The notes: generated from the letters alone by a model not told the origin. Positions 17,447 through 26,463 are shown, numbered from the stretch's first letter. The stretch is 64,000 nucleotides of DNA from QHXQ01 sp963788965 (GCA_963788965.1 CAWBIK010000005.1:806001-870000); one strand, 5' to 3'. Numbers and translations: made by a program.

Positions 17447-19666
17447 TCAGCGCCCTTTTAGCTCCGTCACGGCCACGCCGATGATGCGGTCGCCGCGCGC
17501 GATGCGGTCGATGACATCCATGCCTTGCGTGACGCGACCGAAGACGGTGTAGCCGCCATCGAGATGCGGCTGCGGCGCGTGGGTGACGAACCACTGCGAG
17601 CCGCCCGTGTCTTTGCCGGAGAGCGCCATGCCGACCGCGCCGCGCGCGTAGGGCACTTCGTTGATCTCGCAGCGAATTTGATGACCGGGGCCGCCGTTGC
17701 CGTCGCCGCGCGGGTCGCCGCCTTGAATGACGAAGTTCGGCACGACGCGATGAAACGCGATGCCGTTGAAGAAGCCCGCGCGCGCCAACTCCACGAAGTT
17801 GTCCACGGTGAGCGGCGCGACGACGGGCAGCAACTCAATCGTGAACGCGCCCTTATCGGTTGTGACGACGGCTTGCACGCGCTTGCGCGTCCGTTCAAGC
17901 GCGCGGCGATAGTCGGCGAGGCGGTTGCCCGTGGCCACGGTCTGACCGTGCGCGTCCGATGCGCCGATGACCTTCGCGGCCAATAGCAGCGTCGTCGCGC
18001 GCCGACGGACGAGATAGTCCTGCGCGTCGAGCGTCGCCTTGATGGCGGACGTGGCGTCGTCCGACTTCTGTTTAGCGAGCGCGTCGAGGATGGCGAGCGC
18101 CGCATCGTTCATGTCGTCGTCGAGCGCAGGGGTCAGCGCGGCGGCGAGCGCGCGCACGGTGTCGCTGTCGGGCGGCAGTTCGCTCAAGAGTTCGGCGGCC
18201 GTGGCGCGCACGATCACGTCCTGCGCTTTGAGTTGCGCGCGCATCAGCGGCGCAAGGTCCGACGGCTTATAGACCGCGACGGCGCGCAGCACGTCGGGCA
18301 CGGCGAGCGCGGGCGTCGCCGGCTCGGTCAAGAGCGCGCGCAAGGCCAACTGCGCGTCGGCCTGCGCGGTGGACGCGCTGTTGCCCAGTTGCTCGCTCTT
18401 GGCGTTAGCCAGTTCACCCAACCCGGCCGCGACCGCCGCGACCGCTTGCCAAGTTAATTTCTGCTCGGCGGGCCGCAAGAATAGATTCTTGAACGGCGCT
18501 TCGTGCAAGTACTGCGTCGGCGCGATGCGCGCGAACGCCGTCTCGGCTTCCGGCGCGGCCCACGCTTCGACCGTGCGCAGGGCGCGCAGGAAACTCAAGC
18601 CACGCTCATCCGACGTGTAAGCGAGCAAGCGCCCTAGCGCGGTTGCGATCTCAAGCAACTCGTTCAACTCGGCCGGGCGCGTCGTCTTAGCCTCTTTCGC
18701 GGCGCGATAAGCGACCAGCAACGCATCGCCGCGTTTGACCAGCGGCGCAACCGCGCGCGCATCTTTCAAGCCCGCGAGCGCACGCACGGCGCTGACGCGC
18801 ACGCGCAAGTCTTCGTCGTCCGACGCGCGCACAAGCAACGCATCAAACGCCGTCTTGTCTTCCGCTATGCCGAGAGCGCGCGCAGCGTTGGCCCGCACGA
18901 CCGCGTCCGTATCGCCAAGCAACGTGCGTAACTGTTGCGTGCCGTCCTTAGCGCGCAGGCGTGCGAGCGAGTTCGCCGCGTCGGCCCGCACGCGCGCATG
19001 TGGCGACGCAAGGAACGGCACGACGGCTTGACCCACATCCGTCGGCCGCGCACGCAACGCGGCCGTCAAGGCAAGCAGCGCGACCGCCGGGTCGGCTTGC
19101 GCCGTGCGCTTCTGCTCGAACGCAAGCGTCGTCAAGATGCTGTCGCCGAGCGCCTTCCTGCGCCCCTCTTCGGTGGGCGGCAGCGCGGCGGCGATCTTAC
19201 CGAGTGCTTCCACCGCGCGCCCACGTACCTCTGCATTCGGACTCGTGCGCAACGCCGTGGCCAGCGCGTCCGCTGCCTGTGGCGATTCAATCTCGCCAAG
19301 CGCGAACGCCGCCCACGCGCGCACAGACGCATTCACATCCTTTTCAAGTAGCGCGACGAGCGGCCCGACCGCGCCCTCGTCGCCGATGCGGCCGGCCGCG
19401 AGCGCAGCACGACTACGCACGGCCGCGTTCTTATCCGCCAATAACGCGCCCAAGTCGCTCGCATCCCAACGCCGCTCGTCCTCCGCACGCACAATGCGCA
19501 GCACGATCTCTTCCGGCAGAGGCTTAGCGCGCGCCGGCGTGCGCCGCGCCGGCTGTGCCGCGACCGACGCCGCCGACAGGCCGAAGACTAATAACAACAC
19601 GCACAACGCGGCCGACTTACGAGGCGCGGTGCATGCGACACGATGAGCTAGATATGACTTCAACAT
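17447..19666 (-). CDS. HEAT-repeat protein fused to a cyclophilin peptidyl-prolyl isomerase
   Basis: A 739-residue exported protein. A signal peptide (LCVLLLVFGLSAASVAAQ, to about residue 38) is followed by about 550 residues of HEAT/PBS-lyase-like helical repeats, e.g. RSRAALAAGRIGDEGAVGPL and VRADAANSLARLRA. The last 140 residues (600-739) are a cyclophilin domain with FHRVVPNFVIQGGDP, containing the catalytic Arg, then GSQWFV and HLDGGYTVFGRV. It would catalyse prolyl isomerisation on clients held by the helical scaffold, probably in the periplasm. Stand-alone bacterial cyclophilins are about 165-200 residues, so the long HEAT scaffold is the unusual part. It is transcribed towards the 21-bp array. 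Confidence 0.92.
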   Translation of the reverse strand: MLKSYLAHRVACTAPRKSAALCVLLLVFGLSAASVAAQPARRTPARAKPLPEEIVLRIVRAEDERRWDASDLGALLADKNAAVRSRAALAAGRIGDEGAVGPLVALLEKDVNASVRAWAAFALGEIESPQAADALATALRTSPNAEVRGRAVEALGKIAAALPPTEEGRRKALGDSILTTLAFEQKRTAQADPAVALLALTAALRARPTDVGQAVVPFLASPHARVRADAANSLARLRAKDGTQQLRTLLGDTDAVVRANAARALGIAEDKTAFDALLVRASDDEDLRVRVSAVRALAGLKDARAVAPLVKRGDALLVAYRAAKEAKTTRPAELNELLEIATALGRLLAYTSDERGLSFLRALRTVEAWAAPEAETAFARIAPTQYLHEAPFKNLFLRPAEQKLTWQAVAAVAAGLGELANAKSEQLGNSASTAQADAQLALRALLTEPATPALAVPDVLRAVAVYKPSDLAPLMRAQLKAQDVIVRATAAELLSELPPDSDTVRALAAALTPALDDDMNDAALAILDALAKQKSDDATSAIKATLDAQDYLVRRRATTLLLAAKVIGASDAHGQTVATGNRLADYRRALERTRKRVQAVVTTDKGAFTIELLPVVAPLTVDNFVELARAGFFNGIAFHRVVPNFVIQGGDPRGDGNGGPGHQIRCEINEVPYARGAVGMALSGKDTGGSQWFVTHAPQPHLDGGYTVFGRVTQGMDVIDRIARGDRIIGVAVTELKGR

Positions 19667-19784
19667 GTGATTTGCAGATTGAAATGATTAATGATTCAGG
19701 TGCTTGAGCCGACATGCGGCGCAGTGGAGCTTACATGCAGCAGGCCGGGTAGAGCAAGGATGCACGATGCGTAAGCACAGAACA

Positions 19785-19846
19785 TTAACCCCAAAGACAC
19801 GAAGACACGAAGATCAACTTTAGTGTCTTCGTGTCTTCGTGGTTAA
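19785..19846. repeat. Intergenic hairpin built from octamer units (ACACGAAG family)
   Basis: Left arm 19785-19808 and right arm 19823-19846 match over 24 bp with two mismatches. The arms contain tandem AAGACACG octamers and begin or end with TTAACC/GGTTAA. It lies just past the stop of the molybdopterin oxidoreductase gene, the same placement as the element at 4905. Confidence 0.8.
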
Positions 19847-19864
19847 GTTAGACGTTGCCGTCTA

Positions 19865-21946
19865 TCATGCGCCGATGCGTTCAAGCTCGACGAGCGCGTC
19901 GTAGAAGGTCGCGCCGCCGCCCATGTCCGTCAGCGCCTGCGAGGTCAACTGGTTGACGTTCACGCCGCCCGGCGACAACTTATTCCACCAGACCGAGGGC
20001 GAGACGACAACGCCGGGCCGCGCCCGCGTGGTGACGACGGCGGCCAACTCACAAGCGCCTCGATCATTGAAGGCACGCACGCGGTCGCCGTCCGCGATGC
20101 CGCGCGCCGCCGCGTCCTGCGGGTTGATCTCGACAAAGGGGCGCTTCTCTTGGCGCAACTGCTTCGGCAGATTGGCGAAGCTCGAATTGAGAAACGCGTG
20201 CGCGGCCGGGCTGATCAGCGCGAGCGGATAACGACGCGCCAGCGCGGGCGTGCTCGCCTGCGACTCGTGCGGCGGGATGAACTCCGGCACGGGCGGCAAG
20301 CCTTGCGCGGCGAGCGTCTCCGAATAAAGCTCACACTTGCCCGAAGGCGTCGGGAAGTTGCCTTCGGCAAACGGCGCGAACGTCTCCGGCACGTGCAGAC
20401 GCAGCCAGCCGCGCGCACGCACATCTTCGAGCGTGATGCCGCTGAGCGCCGGATGCTCGACCGCTAATGCCTGCCGCGCAATGTCCTCATCCGAATCATT
20501 AAAACAATCTTCCGCGAAACCTAACCGCGCGGCCAGCAGACGAAAGACTTCGGAGTTCGCCTTCGCTTCATGTTGCGGCGCGACGGCCAGCTCGTTGACG
20601 ACCAAATAAAGATGACCGTAAGCCTTGTGCAGATCGAAGTGTTCGAGTTGCGTGGTCGCGGGCAGCACGATGTCCGCGAAGTCGCACGTATCGGTCATGA
20701 ACTGTTCATGCACGACCGTGAACAAATCTTCACGCTGCAAACCCGCAAGCACGCGCGCCTGATCGGGCGCGATTGCGGCCGGGTTCGAGTTGTAAACGTA
20801 GAGCGCACGCACAGGCGGATCGTTAACCTTAGTCAGCGCGTCGCCTAGTTGCGACATATTGAGCGTGCGCGGGCGCGGGGTCGGCATGAGGTCGGGCCGT
20901 TGGAGCGCGGCATAGTTGAGCGGGAACGTGCCGCTAGTCGAGAGTAGAACACCGCCCGCCGCGTCGCGCCACGCGCCCGTAACGGCTGGCAAACAACTGA
21001 TCGTCCGCACGGCCATGCCGCCGCCCGCGTGGCGTTGCAGCCCGTAGTTGATGCGTATGACCGAGGGGCGCGTGGTCGCATATTCGCGCGCAAGCCGCAC
21101 GATTGTCTCCGCCGCGACGCCGCAAATCTCCGAGACGCGCGCGGGCGCATACTCACTTGCGCGCCGCCGCAAGTCGTCCGCGCCGATTGTGTAGCGCGCG
21201 AGATAATCTTTATCTTCCAAGCCCTCGGCGAAGATAACGTGGAGCAGTCCGAGCGCGAGCGCGGCGTCCGTGCCGGGCAGCGGCGCGATGTGTTCGTCGC
21301 AATGATCGGCCGTGCGCGTGCGGCGCGGATCGATGGCGACGAGCCGCGCGCCCTTGTGCTTCGCTTCGAGCACGAACGGCCACAAGTGTACGTTGCTCGT
21401 GATCGTGTTCGTGCCCCAGAGCAAGATGAGGCGCGCGTCCGTGAACCGTTCCGGGTCTGTGCCGACGCTCAAGCCCACGGTCGCCTTGTAGCCGGCCGCG
21501 CCGGCCGAAGCGCAGATCGTGCGATCAAGCACAGACGCGCCGAGCCGGTGAAAGAAGCGTCGATCCATCGACTCGGACTGCACCAAGCCCATCGTGCCGC
21601 AATAGCTATACGGCATGATCGTCGCCGCGCCTTCGCTCGATTCAGCCAGCGCGCGAAAGCGCGTGGCGATCTCGTCTAAGGCTTCGTCCCAACTAATAGG
21701 GACGAACTTGCCCGCGCCCTTCGCGCCCGTGCGCCGCAGACAGGTCCGCACGCGTTCGGGGCTGTGCGTGCGTTCGTGATAGTTGGCAACCTTCGTGCAG
21801 AGCGTGCCGCGCGTGACCGGATGCGCGGGGTCGCCCGCGACATGCACTGCACGTCCGTCTTCCACGGTCACGAGCATCGCGCACGTATCCGGGCAGTCGT
21901 GCGGGCACGCCCCATGCACGATCTTCTGGGTCAAAGTCTCGTTCAT
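19865..21946 (-). CDS. Molybdopterin-dependent oxidoreductase (DMSO reductase family)
   Basis: A 693-residue catalytic subunit of the formate dehydrogenase/nitrate reductase/DMSO reductase family. The N-terminal [4Fe-4S] motif uses Cys14, 18, 22 and 50 (CPHDCPDTC). Cys145 in TICASAGAAGYKAT sits where the molybdenum ligand lies in NapA- and Fdh-type enzymes. The C-terminal dinucleotide-binding domain includes DGDRVRAFNDRG and VNVNQLTSQALTDMGGG. No twin-arginine signal is present, so it should be cytoplasmic. No electron-transfer or membrane subunit is adjacent, so substrate and partner are open. I chose the ATG at 21946 over an upstream TTG. Confidence 0.9.
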   Translation of the reverse strand: MNETLTQKIVHGACPHDCPDTCAMLVTVEDGRAVHVAGDPAHPVTRGTLCTKVANYHERTHSPERVRTCLRRTGAKGAGKFVPISWDEALDEIATRFRALAESSEGAATIMPYSYCGTMGLVQSESMDRRFFHRLGASVLDRTICASAGAAGYKATVGLSVGTDPERFTDARLILLWGTNTITSNVHLWPFVLEAKHKGARLVAIDPRRTRTADHCDEHIAPLPGTDAALALGLLHVIFAEGLEDKDYLARYTIGADDLRRRASEYAPARVSEICGVAAETIVRLAREYATTRPSVIRINYGLQRHAGGGMAVRTISCLPAVTGAWRDAAGGVLLSTSGTFPLNYAALQRPDLMPTPRPRTLNMSQLGDALTKVNDPPVRALYVYNSNPAAIAPDQARVLAGLQREDLFTVVHEQFMTDTCDFADIVLPATTQLEHFDLHKAYGHLYLVVNELAVAPQHEAKANSEVFRLLAARLGFAEDCFNDSDEDIARQALAVEHPALSGITLEDVRARGWLRLHVPETFAPFAEGNFPTPSGKCELYSETLAAQGLPPVPEFIPPHESQASTPALARRYPLALISPAAHAFLNSSFANLPKQLRQEKRPFVEINPQDAAARGIADGDRVRAFNDRGACELAAVVTTRARPGVVVSPSVWWNKLSPGGVNVNQLTSQALTDMGGGATFYDALVELERIGA

Positions 21947-22009
21947 ATATTGCCGCAACGGCCGCGCGCCCGTCTTAACTTGAGCACACGTCGGCCGCTT
22001 CTCGTAACT

Positions 22010-22333
22010 TTATGTTTCGCGCCGGCCGCGGCCGCGCATGGCGACAATGGCCACGATGACGATGATGGCCAGCACGAGCAGACCGATCCAGAGAAGCATC
22101 GAGTTGTCGTTGCGCTCTGAAGTGGCCGTGACGCGCGTGGTCTGCGCGGGCTGCGTCGTGTTGGTCGTCTGCGTGGTGGTGGTCGTGGTGGTTTGTGATG
22201 AGTTGCCGTTGCTTGGGGGCGCGGTGTTGCTGTTGTTCTGCGCTAGCACTGCGCCGCCCGCAGGCAACAGCGTCAGACACAACGCGAGCAACCCGGCCCG
22301 GCACATGCTCGACAAAGCGGTCGCTTTGGTCAT
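22010..22333 (-). CDS. Small exported protein with Thr/Asn-rich segment and C-terminal membrane anchor
   Basis: A protein of about 107 residues: signal peptide (AGLLALCLTLLPAGGAVLAQ), a low-complexity Asn/Ser/Thr stretch with a run of Thr and Gln (about residues 28-65), and a C-terminal hydrophobic helix (LLWIGLLVLAIIVIVAIVAM) followed by a basic tail. This resembles the WGxxGxxLL-type small membrane proteins but I cannot assign a family. AAGGAG lies about 11 nt before the ATG at 22333, which I prefer to the ATG six codons upstream. It is divergent from the SufR-like gene. Confidence 0.7.
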   Translation of the reverse strand: MTKATALSSMCRAGLLALCLTLLPAGGAVLAQNNSNTAPPSNGNSSQTTTTTTTQTTNTTQPAQTTRVTATSERNDNSMLLWIGLLVLAIIVIVAIVAMRGRGRRET

Positions 22334-22452
22334 CGAAGCCTTCTCCTTCATGTTTTAAACTTGCTGCCGCACGTGCCGCTAAGAGTAAGACTGTGTGCGC
22401 CGCTTGGCAAGAGTCCGTCCGCCGCCATGTGTCAGATAAAACAACCGCCCGG

Positions 22453-22481
22453 TTGACAAAAGGGAGTGGCGCAAGTAGCAT
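22453..22481 (+). promoter_or_regulatory. Promoter of the SufR-like gene
   Basis: A perfect TTGACA (22453-22458) is followed after 17 bp by TAGCAT (22476-22481). The predicted transcription start, about 22488, falls at in-frame GTG codons (22490 and 22493). The mRNA may therefore be leaderless, and the upstream GTG at 22466 would be outside the transcript. Confidence 0.55.
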
Positions 22482-22489
22482 CGACAGTC

Positions 22490-23175
22490 GTGGTGGCATC
22501 GCTTAACAACACGGTCGGGTCGGCGCGCGGGCGCGTCGTCAGCCTGTTGCGCGCACACGGAGGCTTGGGCGCTGACGAGTTGGCCGCCGAGTTGAACGTC
22601 TCGAAGCAGTGTGTGCGGAAACACTTGGACGTGTTGGAGCGCGACGGTTACGTCGAGCACGCGCCGGAACGCAAAGAGCGCGGCCGGCCTGCGCACCGTT
22701 ATCGTCTGACGGCTAAAGCGGAGGAACTGTTTCCGAAGCGTTACGACCTGTTTGCGCGCGCCGTCTTGCGGCAAGTGAGCGCGGTGTGGGGCGAGCGCGG
22801 CTTGAACGCGATCTTCTGCGGCTGTGCCGACGAGATGGTCGCGCGCCTCAGACCGGAGTTAACGGGCCTCGGTTTCGACGCACGCGTCGCGCGTTTGACC
22901 TCGAAGCCTTGCGTGAGTTGGGTTACGAAGCCGAAGCCGAGCGGCTGCCGGATGGCTCGTATCTGTTGACCGAGTGGAACTGTCCGCAAGCGGAAGTTGC
23001 GCGCGAGTACCGGCAGTTGTGCGACCGCGAGTTGCTGGTCTATCGTGAACTGCTCGGCGCGGAAGTCTTCCGCGAAGCGCGCATCGCCAGCGGCGCATCG
23101 CGTTGCGCCTATCGCGTGCTGCGGCCAAAGAAGGTAAACTTGGCGGCGCGACAGAAGCAGCAGACAGTAAGTTAA
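22490..23175 (+). CDS. SufR-like winged-helix Fe-S regulator, one frameshift
   Basis: A DeoR/ArsR-like winged helix (LGADELAAELNVSKQCVRKH and RPAHRYRLTAKAEELFPKRY) leads into a C-terminal domain that continues in the next frame from about 22890: ALRELGYEAEAERL, then the cysteine-bearing WNCPQAEVAREYRQLCDREL and ASRCAYRV. Three Cys in this spacing match the Fe-S ligands of SufR, a repressor that senses cluster status. The break is near 22888-22896. It heads a run of Fe-S genes (Mrp/ApbC, IscA-type, ferredoxin), so it probably regulates them and itself. A GTG at 22466 is an alternative start. Confidence 0.8.
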
Positions 23176-23229
23176 GTTGAGTTAAGCTTGGACGCAGATT
23201 TGTAGGCGGGATTGATTGTTCATAACGAT

Positions 23230-24312
23230 ATGGCACAAGTGACCGAACAGAGCGTGCTCGAAGCGTTGCGCAAGATCGTTGACCCGGACTTGCACAAAGA
23301 CATTGTGACGCTTGGGTTCATTAAAGACCTGAAGATCGACGGCGGCGCGGTGTCGTTTCGCATCGTGTTGACGACGCCCGCGTGCCCGGTTAAAGAGCAG
23401 ATGGAGGCGCAGGCGCAGGAATTGGTGCGGGCGCTGCCCGGTGTCGCGTCGGTGCGCGTGCAGATGGACGCGGAAGTGCCGAAAGGTCGGGGCATCACGG
23501 AGAAGGTGGTTGTGCCGGGCGTGCGCAACATCGTCGCGGTGTCGTCGGGCAAGGGCGGTGTGGGCAAATCAACTGTGGCGGTGAACCTCGCGGTGTCGCT
23601 CGCGCAAGACGGCGCACGCGTCGGATTGATGGACGCGGACTTGTACGGCCCGAACGCGCCGCTGATGCTCGGCGTGGCCGACGCGCAACCGCAAGTGTCG
23701 GGCAACAAGCTTGTGCCGACCGAAGCGCACGGCATCAAGTTGATCTCTATCGGGATACTTAAGCCCGGCGACGAGCCGATGATCTTTCGCGGGCCGATCT
23801 TGCACAGTCTCGTGCGCCAGTTTCTCGGCGACGTGATCTGGGGCGAGTTGGATTACTTGATCGTGGACATGCCGCCGGGCACGGGCGACGTGCAGTTGTC
23901 ACTGGCCCAACTCGTGCCGGTGCAAGGCGCGGTCTTGGTGACGACGCCGCAGGAGGTCGCGGTGGCGGACGTGCGGCGCGCGCTCCGTATGTTCGAGACG
24001 GTACACGTGCCCGTGCTTGGCATCGTCGAGAACATGAGTTACTTCGTTGCGCCCGACACGGGCACGCGCTACAACATCTTTGGCGAGGGCGGCGGCGCAA
24101 GATTAGCCGAGCAGTACGGCGTGCCGTTTCTTGGCGCGATCCCGATTGCGTTGGAAGTGCGCGAGGGCGGCGACCGCGGCGTGCCTATCGTCGTGGGTCA
24201 GCCCCATTCGCCGCAGGCCCTTGCGTTCAAGCGCGTCGCCGAAGAGGTCGCGCGTCAAGTTTCGATTGAAGCGATGAAGCCTGAGCTAGTAGTCTTGGGC
24301 AAGGCTAGATGA
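23230..24312 (+). CDS. Mrp/ApbC-family Fe-S cluster carrier ATPase
   Basis: A 360-residue P-loop NTPase with an N-terminal MIP18/DUF59 domain (about residues 5-75, including Cys52 in TTPACPVKEQM) and an ATPase domain. The deviant Walker A SSGKGGVGKST is at 105-115, and DADLYGPNAP and DYLIVDMPPGTGD follow. It transfers Fe-S clusters to apo-enzymes. The CxxC that many ApbC proteins carry after ENMSYF is absent (VAPDTGTRY here), as in the CxxC-less variants of some phyla. I chose the ATG at 23230 over a TTG 18 bp upstream because the family begins there. It follows the SufR-like gene and precedes the IscA-type gene. Confidence 0.93.
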   Translation: MAQVTEQSVLEALRKIVDPDLHKDIVTLGFIKDLKIDGGAVSFRIVLTTPACPVKEQMEAQAQELVRALPGVASVRVQMDAEVPKGRGITEKVVVPGVRNIVAVSSGKGGVGKSTVAVNLAVSLAQDGARVGLMDADLYGPNAPLMLGVADAQPQVSGNKLVPTEAHGIKLISIGILKPGDEPMIFRGPILHSLVRQFLGDVIWGELDYLIVDMPPGTGDVQLSLAQLVPVQGAVLVTTPQEVAVADVRRALRMFETVHVPVLGIVENMSYFVAPDTGTRYNIFGEGGGARLAEQYGVPFLGAIPIALEVREGGDRGVPIVVGQPHSPQALAFKRVAEEVARQVSIEAMKPELVVLGKAR

Positions 24313-24319
24313 AGCACTG

Positions 24320-24381
24320 TTATTGGTTATTAGTCAGTTGCTATTTGTGCTGACATAAAACAACTAACCAATAACCAATAA
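24320..24381. repeat. Intergenic hairpin built from heptamer units (TAACCAA family)
   Basis: Left arm 24320-24340 and right arm 24361-24381 match over 21 bp with two mismatches. The right arm holds two tandem TAACCAA heptamers. It lies between the Mrp/ApbC and IscA-type genes, close to the ribosome site of the latter. Confidence 0.75.
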
Positions 24382-24413
24382 CAACCGACTAATTTTTTTA
24401 AGGAGAGCGAAAG

Positions 24414-24770
24414 ATGGCGACAGAAACTATGCCGGCGGTGGCGCTTGGCGTCACGGAAGCGGCGGCGGGCGAGATCAAGAAGTTCATGACGAGCGAAGAG
24501 GGCTTGCCCCAGACGGCGGGCTTGCGCGTGCGCGTCGTGCCGGGCGGTTGCTCCGGTTTCCAGTACAGCCTGAACATCGAAGAGGACTCGCGGCAGGGCG
24601 ATCACGTGGTTGACCAGCACGGCGTCCGCCTGTTCGTGGACATGTTCAGCGCGCAGTATTTGAACGGCGTCGAGATCGACTTCGTCAACAGCGTGATGGG
24701 GTCGGGCTTCACTTTCAAGAACCCGAACGCGACGGGCGGCTGCGGCTGCGGCTCCTCGTTCACGGTCTAA
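24414..24770 (+). CDS. HesB/IscA-type iron-sulfur cluster carrier (ErpA-like)
   Basis: A 118-residue A-type carrier. The three conserved cysteines are present: Cys46 in VPGGCSGFQY and Cys110 and Cys112 in GGCGCGSSF at the C-terminus. The fold signature (VTEAAAGEIKKFM, LRVRVVPGGCSG, FVNSVMGSGFTFKNPNA) matches IscA/ErpA/SufA. It accepts Fe-S clusters from a scaffold and delivers them to targets. AAGGAG stands about 10 nt before the ATG. It lies between Mrp/ApbC and ferredoxin genes. I saw no suf or isc scaffold genes in the window. Confidence 0.94.
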   Translation: MATETMPAVALGVTEAAAGEIKKFMTSEEGLPQTAGLRVRVVPGGCSGFQYSLNIEEDSRQGDHVVDQHGVRLFVDMFSAQYLNGVEIDFVNSVMGSGFTFKNPNATGGCGCGSSFTV

Positions 24771-24942
24771 CGTTCGGGCGACAGCCGGCCAATACATACG
24801 ACGCGGTGCGCGGCGGGCGCTTCGCGTTCCGTCTCAGGTGGACGGGACGCGGCGTGCGCGCGTGTACCGCGTTCCGTGTTTTTGCGCTACACTTGTCCGC
24901 GCTCAACCAAATTCGACGACAATCGTAGGAGCTTAGTTTCTT

Positions 24943-25278
24943 ATGCCGAAGATCGAGGCCGAGACGGCCACGGGTGTGCAGACGTTTGAAACAGAGGCCG
25001 GGCGCAAGCTCGTGCTGGCGATAGAGGACGCAGGGATCGACATCTTGCATCGTTGCGGCGGCAACGCCAAATGTACGACTTGCCGCGTAGAGATCACGGA
25101 CGGCGACGTTGGCCCGATGGGCGAACTCGAACGCAATCGGCTGGCCATGGAAACCGGGTTGACCGAGAACGTGCGCCTCTCTTGTCAGCTACACGTCCAC
25201 GGCGACCTCAAGGTGCGCGTGCTCCGGCAGGCGAGCACCACGAACCTTGCGCCGGGGCCGCGCCCGACCGACGACTAG
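24943..25278 (+). CDS. [2Fe-2S] ferredoxin
   Basis: A 111-residue plant/adrenodoxin-type ferredoxin. Ligands are Cys38, Cys44, Cys47 (RCGGNAKCTTCRVE, spacing C-x5-C-x2-C) and Cys81 (RLSCQLHV). It carries single electrons, possibly for Fe-S biogenesis or an oxygenase. AGGAGC lies about 12 nt before the ATG. It closes the Fe-S run begun by the SufR-like regulator, with about 170 bp of non-coding sequence separating it from the IscA-type gene. The last 15 residues are a Pro-rich tail. Confidence 0.93.
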   Translation: MPKIEAETATGVQTFETEAGRKLVLAIEDAGIDILHRCGGNAKCTTCRVEITDGDVGPMGELERNRLAMETGLTENVRLSCQLHVHGDLKVRVLRQASTTNLAPGPRPTDD

Positions 25279-25484
25279 CAAGCAGGTGTTCGCTGCGTGC
25301 TGCATAACTGACAGCCGGCAGCTAATAACTACTTGATTGCGCCGCGCACTGCTTGGTGCTAATCTCTGGCGCGGACATTCACAGCCAGCTTTGAGTCCTG
25401 CGGTGCGTGCGGCCTTCAGAGGCCGCAACGCGTGTTGTGCCTCGCGGCTGTGCTTTTAAACCCACAGAAAATTTCGGAGGTCGT

Positions 25485-26279
25485 ATGCTGATCGAGTCAA
25501 CCGTGCATCTCCCCGTCGGTTTCGCGTTCCTGCAAGACCTTTTCCACGGCCCCACGGGTGATCAACTGCCGCGCATTCTGCTGCGCTGGTTTCACTTCCT
25601 CGCCGGCATCATGTGGATCGGGCTGCTCTACTTCTTCAACGTCGTCAACGTGCCCTTGCAGAAGGTAATGGACGCGGACACTAAGAAGAAGGTGAACCCC
25701 GATCTGCTGGGGCGCTCGCTCTGGTGGTTTCGCTGGGGCGCGGTCGTGACGGTGCTGGTGGGCTTGGCCTACTACGCGATGTACATTCTCAAGACCGACG
25801 TGACGAACGCCAACGCCGCGGGCGGCAACGTGAACATCTGGATGACGCTCTTAGTCTGGCTCATCGTGCCCATCGTCATCTTCGTCATCGAGTTTTTGAT
25901 CATCAATAAAGTGCCCGCGTTGACGAAGGACGGGCGCGTGTTCGCCGTCGTCGTGGCGATTCTGATCGCCGTGATGATCTTTGTGATCGTCAAGTGGTTC
26001 GACTCGACGTTTCAAGTCGGGCGCGACAACTTCGCCAGCAATAAGACCTTCTCCATCGGCATCGGCGGCGCGATGGGCCTCATCATGCTTTTGAACGTGT
26101 GGGGCATCATCTGGCCGGCGCAGAAGCGAATCTTAGCGGGCTTGGCGGGCGGCCCCGCCGCCCCGCCCGAACTCGCGCGCCGCGCCTTCTTAGCCTCGCG
26201 CACGAACGCGTGGCTGAGTCTGCCGATGCTCTTTTTCATGGGCACGTCGCACGGCGACTACATTATCTTGGGCCGGTAA
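25485..26279 (+). CDS. Urate oxidase N-terminal-like (PuuD-type) integral membrane protein
   Basis: A 264-residue multi-pass protein matching the membrane domain of PuuD-type urate hydroxylases (Urate_ox_N). About seven hydrophobic segments are visible, beginning with LRWFHFLAGIMWIGLLYFFN, which carries a conserved His. The cytochrome c domain that completes true PuuD is missing, so urate oxidation is doubtful. A heme-linked redox or oxygen role is possible. CGGAGG lies about 6 nt before the ATG at 25485, ruling out the GTG 26 codons upstream. The next gene is superoxide dismutase. A terminator separates the two. Confidence 0.8.
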   Translation: MLIESTVHLPVGFAFLQDLFHGPTGDQLPRILLRWFHFLAGIMWIGLLYFFNVVNVPLQKVMDADTKKKVNPDLLGRSLWWFRWGAVVTVLVGLAYYAMYILKTDVTNANAAGGNVNIWMTLLVWLIVPIVIFVIEFLIINKVPALTKDGRVFAVVVAILIAVMIFVIVKWFDSTFQVGRDNFASNKTFSIGIGGAMGLIMLLNVWGIIWPAQKRILAGLAGGPAAPPELARRAFLASRTNAWLSLPMLFFMGTSHGDYIILGR

Positions 26280-26319
26280 GCGTCGGGCGCTACAAGGCCC
26301 GGCGGGCGAAACAGATCGG

Positions 26320-26387
26320 GGCTGCGGCATCGAACGGCGCACGACGGCGAGCAGTCGCCCGCGCCGGTCAAGCCGCAGCCTCTTTTT
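26320..26387 (+). terminator. Rho-independent terminator
   Basis: GGCTGCGGC (26320-26328) pairs with GCCGCAGCC (26372-26380), followed by TCTTTTT. The region between the arms is GC-rich and can fold further. It ends the membrane-protein gene before the superoxide dismutase gene. Confidence 0.6.
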
Positions 26388-26463
26388 CGTCTGCCGGGCA
26401 GCGGCCTTAAACTAACAGCCGCACACAAACGGCCAGCGCGATCAACAGAAAGGAAGTCGAAGT

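Noticed and set aside
25407..25484. Extension of the PuuD-like protein to a GTG at 25407
   Set aside because: The added residues are unlike the family, overlap a small hairpin, and the ribosome site CGGAGG fits the ATG at 25485.
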